Shown piece by piece: positions 1 through 5,173 of a stretch of 10,633 nt of DNA. The number at the start of each line of letters is the position of its first letter. The stretch's first letter is position 1. Under the pieces are notes generated by a model. It worked only from the letters and a program-made list of their open reading frames with translations, did no database searches and was not told the DNA's origin. The stretch covers positions 1-10,633 of the forward strand of contig URCY01000060.1 of the NCBI GenBank assembly GCA_900546415.1, read 5' to 3'. This DNA comes from an uncultured Eubacteriales bacterium. Its GTDB lineage: Bacteria; Bacillota; Clostridia; Oscillospirales; Oscillospiraceae. The position numbers and the translations under genes are program-made.

Positions 1-95
1 TTGAAATACGTAAAGGATTCCTGCGATTTCCAAACCTCAATTTGGAACAAAATCCTTCGCTGACCGCCCTTGCGATTGAATCAGAGCTTCCTTAG
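1..95 (+). repeat. MITE-like repeat, copy 1 (left part outside window)
   Basis: The right-hand end (about positions 54-91) closely matches the right end of the complete copy at 8813-8921, sharing the core TTGCGATTG-ATCAGAG-TTCC. The element ends in GCTTCC at 91 and is followed by TTAG (92-95), which fits a YTAR target site. An internal perfect hairpin (TTCCAAA at 28-34 with TTTGGAA at 41-47) lies in the part that corresponds to a weaker hairpin of the complete copy. The left end is beyond the window. It is non-coding. The MITE identity is inferred from the repeat structure. Confidence 0.7.
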
Positions 96-463
96 AGAGG
101 AAGCTTGCCCTCGTGCTTGCTGTTGACGACATAGTAGACCATGCCGTCCTCGGGCTTGACATAGAGCTTGCAGCTGCGGATCGCGCCCTTGTTGTTCGCG
201 CGGAAATCCGCCTTGCAGCGCTCGGCCAGCTCCTGGCAGCTATATTCGTGCCCGAAGACCTGCAAATAGACCTCGGAGTTCAGCGCGGCTGCGGCCTTCT
301 TGCCGGTTTCCTTGGCGGCCTTTACGGCTGCGTCCACCTTCGGAGCGGCCTTGCTCTTGGCCTGACGCGCGGCCTTCTTGCCGGTCTCGGCGACGGTCTG
401 CGCGACCTTTTCAGCCTCTGCAACGGCACTCTGCACCGTGTTTTTGAGTTTTTCGTTGCTCAT
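92..463 (-). CDS. DUF6465-type small protein with Ala/Lys-rich N-terminus
   Basis: This gene encodes a 123-aa protein of unknown function. Residues 1-61 are low-complexity, rich in Ala, Lys, Val and Glu with repeated AAxxAKxxGKKAA-like units, probably helical or disordered and strongly basic. Residues 62-123 form a compact domain (EVYLQVFGHEYSCQELAERC...LYVKPEDGMVYYVVN) that I recognise as DUF6465, widespread in Clostridia; the KPED and YYVVN stretches are typical. I chose the ATG at 463 because AGAAAGGAG lies about 8 nt upstream. The longer reading from 514 starts inside the predicted -10 box and so would not be transcribed. It has its own promoter and appears monocistronic. The TAA stop (94-92) lies in the TTAG tetranucleotide bordering repeat copy 1. 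No signal peptide or membrane segment is seen. Family recognition is from memory. Confidence 0.85.
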   Translation of the reverse strand: MSNEKLKNTVQSAVAEAEKVAQTVAETGKKAARQAKSKAAPKVDAAVKAAKETGKKAAAALNSEVYLQVFGHEYSCQELAERCKADFRANNKGAIRSCKLYVKPEDGMVYYVVNSKHEGKLPL

Positions 464-512
464 GGATAAGCTCCTTTCTGTGCCGTCGAAGCTCTTCCTG
501 ACGGCTTGCACC

Positions 513-540
513 ATTATATCACACTTTGCGTAATTTGCAA
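513..540 (-). promoter_or_regulatory. Extended -10 promoter of the DUF6465 gene
   Basis: On the minus strand, TTGCAA (540-535) is followed after 16 nt by TATAAT (518-513). A TG one base upstream of the -10 box makes it an extended -10. Transcription should start near 506, giving a leader of about 43 nt before the ATG at 463. It is close to the sigma-A consensus. Confidence 0.75.
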
Positions 541-565
541 GCGAAATCCCGCGAAAAAACCAACT

Positions 566-617
566 CTAGGGAAGATCTGATTCAATCGCAAGAGCTGTCA
601 GCGGGGCGACCGAAAGC
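566..617 (-). repeat. MITE-like repeat, copy 2 (one recognisable end)
   Basis: CTAG (566-569) is followed by GGAAGATCTGA and TTCAATCGCAAGAGCTGTCA. This is the inverted counterpart of the right end of copy 1 and of the complete copy at 8813-8921. Clear homology runs to about 600-617. Beyond that the sequence up to the acetyltransferase stop at 691 is only loosely similar (a shared GGACGAA), and the other terminus was not found. Copies 1 and 2 therefore face away from each other and flank the DUF6465 gene. The copy may be degraded or truncated. Confidence 0.6.
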
Positions 618-650
618 ACAGGAGGACGAAGCGCCCGGAGGCGGCTCTAT

Positions 651-679
651 ACGACGCCGCCGTGGCGGAATGAAGTCGT
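651..679 (-). terminator. Possible hairpin terminator after the acetyltransferase gene
   Basis: Read on the minus strand, 12 nt after the acetyltransferase stop, ACGAC pairs with GTCGT (outer arms 679-675 and 655-651). CCGCC pairs with GGCGG (inner arms 668-664 and 661-657) across a tight 2-nt turn. No U-tract follows, so intrinsic termination is uncertain. Confidence 0.3.
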
Positions 680-690
680 CCGGAGGCCTG

Positions 691-1257
691 CTATGGACAT
701 GACTCGCCTTGCAGGATCGCCCGAATGGGTCTGCATGGATTTCCGACGGCGACCACGTTCGGCGGAATATCGTGTGTCACGACGCTGCCGGCGCCGATCA
801 CTGCGCCGTCTCCGATGTGCACGCCGGGAAGAACGCATACGCTACCGCCGATCCAGACATTGTTGCCGATGGTGATACCGGCGGCAGATTCCAAGCCTGC
901 ATTGCGCGTTTCAATGTCCAGCGGATGCGCAGGGGCGTAGAGACCGACGTTCGGGCCGATGAAAACATGATCTCCGATGGTGATCCGTCCGGTGTCAAGC
1001 ACGGTCAAATTGTGGTTACCGTAAAAGTGATCGCCTACGAACGTGTTATAACCATAGTCAAAATAGACGGGTGGTTCAAAATAGGGATCGCTTCCCAGAT
1101 GACCGAGGAGCTTTCTCAAAAGGCGGTTGCGGCTCGCCGAACGGACGCGGTGATTGATGCGGGCGCACAGACGCTTGGAGCGCTGACAGGCGCGAAACAG
1201 CTCCGGATCTGCAGGTCGGTAAAGCTGTCCTGCTGCGGCTTTTTCTTTTTCTGTCAT
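691..1257 (-). CDS. Sugar O-acetyltransferase, LacA/Maa family (left-handed beta-helix)
   Basis: This is a 188-aa cytosolic enzyme of the maltose/galactoside acetyltransferase type, transferring acetyl from acetyl-CoA to a sugar hydroxyl; the acceptor here is unknown. Residues 1-55 match the N-terminal Mac domain (MTEKEKAAAGQLYRPADPEL). Residues about 70-175 carry hexapeptide repeats (ITIGDHVFIGPNVGLY, ITIGNNVWIGGSVCVLPGVHIG, AVIGAGSVV). His111 in YAPAHPLD corresponds to the catalytic His of LacA. The C-terminus has the family signature GNPCRPIR, with Cys where Ala is usual. Length is normal. I chose the start at 1257: it lies 4 nt after the ROK stop and gives the expected Mac-domain N-terminus; a longer frame from 1311 would run back into the ROK gene. 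The Shine-Dalgarno is weak, so translation is probably coupled to the ROK gene. Confidence 0.9.
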   Translation of the reverse strand: MTEKEKAAAGQLYRPADPELFRACQRSKRLCARINHRVRSASRNRLLRKLLGHLGSDPYFEPPVYFDYGYNTFVGDHFYGNHNLTVLDTGRITIGDHVFIGPNVGLYAPAHPLDIETRNAGLESAAGITIGNNVWIGGSVCVLPGVHIGDGAVIGAGSVVTHDIPPNVVAVGNPCRPIRAILQGESCP

Positions 1258-1261
1258 AGTT

Positions 1262-2419
1262 TTAGGGAAGCCAGCGATGGTACATTGCGTCAGAAATGCC
1301 GATATAAACATCGCTCCAGAGGCATTCGGGAATGTGCAGATTCAGGTTAAGCTTCAGGCTGTCAGCGGAGCGGCTGCGCACCTCCTGCCAGAAGGCATCT
1401 GCAAGCAACGGGAAAATATCGGTAATATAGCCTGTGACATAAAAATCGCTGGGGTCAAAAAGGTTGATGAGAATGGAAGCAACCTGCCCGAGCAGGCGTC
1501 CCCAATGGTTCAGCAGCGGCGCGGACTGCTCGGTGTTCTCCGAGAGCAGACGGACACATTCGCGCCATTTCTCGGGCAGCGGGAGCGAGGGATCTATCTG
1601 CGGAAAGTGCCGGACAATGTGCTCAACATTCAGGTCGGTTTCCACACAGCCATAGGCTCCGCAGGTCGGGCATCGGAGCGAGGGATCGCCGATGGGAATA
1701 TGCGCGATTTCGGCTGCATAGCCGTTTTTGCCGTGCAGAATCTCGCCGTCAAGAATCACTCCGCAGCCGACGCCCTGCGAAACGTCCAGACAGACGATAT
1801 TTGAGGATGGCGACTGCGCATAGGCGGAAATCGCTCGCAGATTGGCACAGTTGTCCACATAAGCGGGGCAGCCGAATGTTTCGGCAATGATCCTTTTCAG
1901 CGGTACATTCTGATAGCGCGCGATGGAGCTGCATTTGATCAGGCCGTCGTTGCTGTCGTAGACGGCCGGGACGGATGCGCCAACGCCGATGATCTGCTTC
2001 TCGATGCCCTTTTCCGCAATCGCCTCGCGGAGCTTTTCATGCGCAAGCGCAACGATCTCTTCAACCGTTGCGTTGGAGCTGATGCGCACGGAATTGCTGT
2101 AGCAGATTTCGTTGCGCAGATTCAGAACGGCCAAACCTACGGCGTTATTGAACTGGAAGTCTAAAGCAAGCACATAAAAACGATCATAGTGGAACTTCAT
2201 CAGGTTCGGTGTTCGACCGATCCGCACCTCCGCGCTGTAATCGCCCTCGGAAAGGACGCCCTTTCCGATCAGCTCGTTGCAGAGATTTGTGATCGTAGCA
2301 ATGCTCAGAGAGGTCAGGTTGGAAAGATCCTTCTTTGTGAGCTGATCGTTAAAACGAATCGCCGTGATCAGTTTTTTCAGGTTGTGCTGTTTAATGGAAA
2401 CAACGTCTTCAAATAACAA
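1262..2419 (-). CDS. ROK-family transcriptional repressor (XylR/NagC type)
   Basis: This is a 385-aa regulator. Residues about 10-60 form a winged helix-turn-helix (LTKKDLSNLTSLSIATITNLCNELIGKGVL), and residues about 80-385 form the ROK sugar-kinase-like domain. A zinc-site motif is present: His240, then CPTCGAYGCVE (250-260). Its first cysteine pair is spaced C-x2-C instead of the usual C-x-C. The catalytic Asp of ROK kinases (NDAN motif) is replaced by Cys191 (DNCAN), so it should be a regulator without kinase activity. The start is TTG at 2419, with GGAGAGG about 10 nt upstream; an ATG nearby is out of frame. The acetyltransferase follows 4 nt downstream. By context it probably controls the divergent sugar transport operon and xylB, and possibly itself through the palindrome at 2465-2491. 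The inducer is unknown, with a pentose most likely. Confidence 0.92.
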   Translation of the reverse strand: MLFEDVVSIKQHNLKKLITAIRFNDQLTKKDLSNLTSLSIATITNLCNELIGKGVLSEGDYSAEVRIGRTPNLMKFHYDRFYVLALDFQFNNAVGLAVLNLRNEICYSNSVRISSNATVEEIVALAHEKLREAIAEKGIEKQIIGVGASVPAVYDSNDGLIKCSSIARYQNVPLKRIIAETFGCPAYVDNCANLRAISAYAQSPSSNIVCLDVSQGVGCGVILDGEILHGKNGYAAEIAHIPIGDPSLRCPTCGAYGCVETDLNVEHIVRHFPQIDPSLPLPEKWRECVRLLSENTEQSAPLLNHWGRLLGQVASILINLFDPSDFYVTGYITDIFPLLADAFWQEVRSRSADSLKLNLNLHIPECLWSDVYIGISDAMYHRWLP

Positions 2420-2464
2420 AAAATCCCATCCTCTCCGATATATATGATTACTGACTAAGAATAT

Positions 2465-2491
2465 TTTACATCAAATATTTCACGATGTAAA
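2465..2491. promoter_or_regulatory. Candidate operator upstream of the ROK gene
   Basis: TTTACATC (2465-2472) and GATGTAAA (2484-2491) form a perfect 8-bp inverted repeat with an 11-nt AT-rich centre. It lies between the TATAAT boxes at 2507-2524 and the ROK start at 2419, just downstream of the likely transcription start, where a repressor would act as a roadblock. ROK repressors typically bind palindromes with T-rich and A-rich ends. Assignment to this ROK protein is inference. Confidence 0.45.
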
Positions 2492-2506
2492 TAGAAAAAG
2501 CGTGGT

Positions 2507-2524
2507 ATTATAAAAATTATTATA
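2507..2524 (-). promoter_or_regulatory. Possible promoter of the ROK-acetyltransferase pair
   Basis: Two perfect TATAAT hexamers occur on the minus strand (2524-2519 and 2512-2507) in an AT-rich stretch between the M24 stop and the ROK start. No good -35 box is found at normal spacing (TCAGGT for the proximal box), so the promoter may be weak or activator-dependent. The leader would be about 80 nt and contain the palindrome at 2465-2491. Confidence 0.4.
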
Positions 2525-2549
2525 AAAACACCTGATAAAATAGAGGAAT

Positions 2550-2583
2550 GTGCCGCCCGAAGAAAGGCCTCTCCGGACGGCAC
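2550..2583 (-). terminator. Hairpin after the M24 gene, probable terminator
   Basis: Eleven nt past the M24 stop, GTGCCGTCC (2583-2575 on the minus strand) pairs with GGGCGGCAC (2558-2550), 9 bp including one G-U. The 16-nt loop can itself fold. It is followed by ATTCCTCTATTTT, which is not a clean U-tract. It probably separates the M24 gene from the ROK unit, at least partly. Confidence 0.5.
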
Positions 2584-2593
2584 GATTGCTGCT

Positions 2594-3880
2594 TTACAGG
2601 CCCTTGCCGACCAGCTCCTGAACATCGGCGGGAAGATCAGTCAGACATACGACGCCCGTGCAGCGCTTGTGGAAAGCACTTTCCACGCAGCCGCCGCAGA
2701 TGTCCTTGTGCGGATAGTGATACACACCCATATCGAGCATAATACCGATGTTGTTGCCATAGTAGATCTCGCGGTAGGGGTGGATCAGCTGCTTCTCGAG
2801 GCATTCCGTCAGACCGGTGCCATGCGCCGAGCTGAAATAGTGGTAATCCGACATTTTTTTGCCGTCGATGAACTTCGTTGCATAGAACTGCCGCGCCTTC
2901 AGATCAACGGTGTGGCTGGAGTCGCCTGTGGCGCAGACGCGAGCCAGTTCGTCCACAGCGGTCTGGTAGCCCTCGTTGAGCACGGCGAAATACTGCTCCT
3001 GCATTTCGTTGCGCTTGCCGACGACAAATGCACGGCGGCAGACGCCCTTGTAGCAGTGGTAGCTCGGGCTGATGCCGATCTGCACGATCTCTCCGGCCTC
3101 GATGACCTTGTTGCTGGCCGGGCCGATGATCGTCTTGCAGCGGTCGCCGGAGTTGACGATGGTCTCAAAGCCGTACCCGTCTCCGCCCAGAGACTTGACA
3201 ACGTAATCAGCAACGGCTGCGACCTGCGATTCCCGCAGACCCGGCTTAACGACGGCAAGCATAGCGCGCGCAGCGGCGCAGGCGATCTTGTCAGCGACGG
3301 CCATGCAGGCAAATTCGTTCTCGCTCTTTTCATAGCGCAGGTCGGCGAGAATATCCGAAGCGTCAACGACTTCGGCTTCCGGGGCGACGTCCTGCGTAAA
3401 CACCTTGTAGATATCGCAGGGCAGAATGTCACGGGAGGTCATGGAACCGATGGTTTTGATCTCCTTGCCGACATAGGCGCGCAGGACATCGGGCAGCCGC
3501 TCGCTTGTAACGCCCTCATAGTATTCGCCGGGAATCGTGAAGGTGTCAACAAAGTGCGTTTCGAGGTTCAGACCGACCTCCTCGGCCAGCAGACCGGATT
3601 CGGGGCCGACAAGAAGCACGGGGCGCTTGCCCGGAGCGATGGCACCGCTGGCCTTTTCGAGCGTAGGATTGTAGCCGGTGAGATATGCGCCGTCGCCGGG
3701 CATCTCGCGGAACCAATAGAAGAAGCCGACGTCAATGCCTTTTTCCTCCATACGCTTCCAGACTTTTTCGTAGCGCGCTTCATATTCCTCCAGGGGAATG
3801 GTGGTGGTCAGGTCGATCTCCTTTTCGTAATGCTCGAGGATTTTTGTTACCTTCTGCATATCTTCGCAGGATAAAAACAT
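2594..3880 (-). CDS. M24-family creatinase/Xaa-Pro peptidase-like protein with degenerate metal site
   Basis: This is a 428-aa cytosolic protein. Residues about 30-175 look like the creatinase/prolidase N-terminal domain (GYNPTLEKASG, PVLLVGPESG). Residues about 185-428 are the pita-bread M24 fold (ENEFACMAVADKIACAAARAM, VKPGLRESQVAA, SSAHGTGL). Active M24 peptidases bind two metals through Asp, Asp, His, Glu, Glu. Here the positions read Gly269 (VQIGIS), Val280 (KGVCRRAF), His353 (SAHGTGL), Asp383 (LDMGVY) and Glu400 (GGCVES). The two substrate-side histidines appear as Ile251/252 and Cys360. Metal-dependent peptidase activity is therefore unlikely; a metal-free hydrolase like creatinase, or a binding or regulatory role, is possible. 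The ATG at 3880 has GAAAGGAG about 9 nt upstream. It is transcribed divergently from the sugar transporter. The fold assignment is firm, the function is unknown. Confidence 0.85.
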   Translation of the reverse strand: MFLSCEDMQKVTKILEHYEKEIDLTTTIPLEEYEARYEKVWKRMEEKGIDVGFFYWFREMPGDGAYLTGYNPTLEKASGAIAPGKRPVLLVGPESGLLAEEVGLNLETHFVDTFTIPGEYYEGVTSERLPDVLRAYVGKEIKTIGSMTSRDILPCDIYKVFTQDVAPEAEVVDASDILADLRYEKSENEFACMAVADKIACAAARAMLAVVKPGLRESQVAAVADYVVKSLGGDGYGFETIVNSGDRCKTIIGPASNKVIEAGEIVQIGISPSYHCYKGVCRRAFVVGKRNEMQEQYFAVLNEGYQTAVDELARVCATGDSSHTVDLKARQFYATKFIDGKKMSDYHYFSSAHGTGLTECLEKQLIHPYREIYYGNNIGIMLDMGVYHYPHKDICGGCVESAFHKRCTGVVCLTDLPADVQELVGKGL

Positions 3881-4007
3881 GATAGATTGCTCCTTTCAAT
3901 TTTTTCCGGCGCGCACCCGCCCGCTGACGGACAAAAGGGTGTTCCGGCGCATGGGCCGCAGTTGCCCGAGGCACAGACGGAAGAGCTTGACCGGCTTGGA
4001 TGAACTG

Positions 4008-4036
4008 AGTATAACAGCCCTATTCAATTTTTTCAA
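4008..4036 (-). promoter_or_regulatory. Promoter of the M24 gene (extended -10)
   Basis: On the minus strand TTGAAA (4036-4031) is followed after 17 nt by TATACT (4013-4008), preceded by TG plus one base. Both boxes differ from consensus at one position. Transcription should start near 4001, giving a leader of about 120 nt. Confidence 0.7.
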
Positions 4037-4082
4037 GTATTATTTTAATAAATTTTATTTTTTTTTGAAAAACACTTGAAAA
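4030..4082. promoter_or_regulatory. Inverted repeat carrying the two divergent -35 boxes
   Basis: TTTTCAAGT (4030-4038) and ACTTGAAAA (4074-4082) form a perfect 9-bp inverted repeat separated by 35 nt of nearly pure A+T. Each arm contains a TTGAAA -35 box reading outward. The arms could be simply two matching promoters, or half-sites for one regulator acting on both operons. The 44-bp repeat period is close to four helical turns, which would place bound proteins on the same face. Confidence 0.5.
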
Positions 4083-4104
4083 TTTTAAAATGGTGTGATA
4101 GTAT
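4076..4104 (+). promoter_or_regulatory. Promoter of the sugar ABC transporter operon (extended -10)
   Basis: TTGAAA (4076-4081) is followed after 17 nt by TAGTAT (4099-4104), with TG at 4096-4097 making an extended -10. A/T tracts just upstream could act as an UP element. The expected start near 4111 leaves a leader of about 80 nt before the permease ATG at 4192. Confidence 0.65.
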
Positions 4105-4191
4105 GAAGAAGCAACAAGGAACCGGGAAAAGCACGACGGTTTTCTGGTGACTCTCACAACACTGTAAAAAATAAAGGAAGTGGTTTTCTCT

Positions 4192-5172
4192 ATGGGTACC
4201 AAACGAAAAGCCCTAAGGAGAGTGCTCGACGGCAGAGTGGTGACGCTGTTGATTTTAACGGCGCTCCTGAACGTCGCTTTGACACTGCTCCTGCCGGGGA
4301 CGTTCCTGTCCGCATCCAATTTCTCCGGAATTTTCACCTCACTGACCTTTGATCTGCTGCTCTCGTGCGGCATGACCGTCGTGCTGATCCTCGGGGGCGT
4401 GGATCTGTCCGTCGGTTCCGTGGTCGCACTGGTGGGGATCACGACGTCGACGCTTGTGAAAAACGGCTTCCCGCTGGTGCCTACGATTTTGATCGGGCTT
4501 GTGATCGGGGCGGCTGTCGGGTGCATCAACGGCTTTCTTGTGGCGAAGATCGGGCTTGCCCCCTTTATCGCGACGCTCGGCATGAATGCGATTGTTCGCG
4601 GAAGCTGCTATGTGCTTACCAGCGGTTACCTGATCAGCGGCCTGCCGGAATCCTTTACGAACCTCAGCCGTCTGACTGTTCTCGGCGTTCCGATGATGGT
4701 CATTATCTCCCTGGCCTGTGCCGCGATCATGGCCTTCTGTCTGTTCAAATTGTCCGTATTCAAGCAGATGTATCTGATCGGCACGTCGCCGGTTACGGCA
4801 GTCCTGTCCGGCATCCCTGCGGTGCGCCTAAAGATCATCGGATATGGGATCAGCGGTCTTTTCGCGGCCCTGACGGGAATTCTGATGAGCAGCCGCTACG
4901 GTATGGGCTTTGCGGGCTATGCCGTCGGCTTTGAGAGCCGTGCAATTGCGGCCGCGGTCATCGGCGGCGCGGTCATGGCCGGCGGCGAGGGCAACATGGT
5001 CGGCACGCTTATGGGCGTGATCCTTGTGGCGATCGTCAATAATGCATTTATTATGCTCAACGGCCCTGCGGAGGCGCAGTATGCAATCAGCGGTGTCATG
5101 CTTATTACGGCGCTGATCCTCGACCGCGTCAAGGGCATGAAAAAGAAAAAAGTAAAGAAGGAGGGAGCGTAA
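4192..5172 (+). CDS. Sugar ABC transporter permease 1 (RbsC/XylH family, CUT2)
   Basis: This 326-aa polytopic membrane protein forms one half of the transmembrane channel. Hydrophobic helices run through most of residues 15-310. Family signatures are GGVDLSVGS (68-76), GLAPFIATLGM (121-131) and AIAAAVIGGAVMAGGEGNMVGT (251 onward), the last contacting the ATPase. The N-terminus (MGTKRKALRR) and C-terminus (GMKKKKVKKEGA) are basic and cytoplasmic by the positive-inside rule. The ATG at 4192 is preceded by AAAGGAAG at 11 nt; an in-frame GTG at 4180 overlaps that site and is less likely. It is the first gene of the operon, with the ATPase start 1 nt after its stop. CUT2 transporters carry pentoses, ribose or galactose; the substrate is not readable from this subunit. 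Confidence 0.92.
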   Translation: MGTKRKALRRVLDGRVVTLLILTALLNVALTLLLPGTFLSASNFSGIFTSLTFDLLLSCGMTVVLILGGVDLSVGSVVALVGITTSTLVKNGFPLVPTILIGLVIGAAVGCINGFLVAKIGLAPFIATLGMNAIVRGSCYVLTSGYLISGLPESFTNLSRLTVLGVPMMVIISLACAAIMAFCLFKLSVFKQMYLIGTSPVTAVLSGIPAVRLKIIGYGISGLFAALTGILMSSRYGMGFAGYAVGFESRAIAAAVIGGAVMAGGEGNMVGTLMGVILVAIVNNAFIMLNGPAEAQYAISGVMLITALILDRVKGMKKKKVKKEGA

Positions 5173-5173
5173 A

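Larger units (their letters stand above)
3881..4191. other. 311-bp divergent regulatory region
   Basis: No gene is supported here. From 3881 to about 4001 lies a GC-rich leader of about 120 nt for the M24 gene, containing short self-complementary stretches such as CACCC/GGGTG. From 4008 to 4104 lie two back-to-back promoters in very AT-rich DNA. From about 4111 to 4191 is the leader of the first permease gene. This leader includes an imperfect inverted repeat (CCGGGAAA at 4122-4129, TTTTCTGG at 4140-4147) that could be an operator or an RNA hairpin. No recognisable riboswitch was identified by eye. Confidence 0.7.

Noticed and set aside
464..514. N-terminal extension of the DUF6465 protein starting at 514
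   Set aside because: Its start codon overlaps the TATAAT box at 513-518 and so is not in the transcript; the ATG at 463 has a good ribosome binding site.
709..1350. Long plus-strand open frame of 213 codons
   Set aside because: It lies antisense to the well-supported acetyltransferase gene, matches no family I know and has no ribosome binding site of note.
2669..3874. Plus-strand open frame of 401 codons opposite the M24 gene
   Set aside because: It is a mirror frame of a GC-rich gene: the minus-strand protein has clear M24 and creatinase features, while this one is low in recognisable motifs.
3896..3952. 18-codon upstream reading frame in the M24 leader (minus strand), stop just before the M24 ribosome binding site
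   Set aside because: It has no Shine-Dalgarno and no regulatory codon run; its position could be chance.
4103..4150. 15-codon reading frame MKKQQGTGKSTTVFW before the first permease
   Set aside because: Its ATG overlaps the predicted -10 box and precedes the expected transcription start near 4111, so it would not be transcribed from that promoter.
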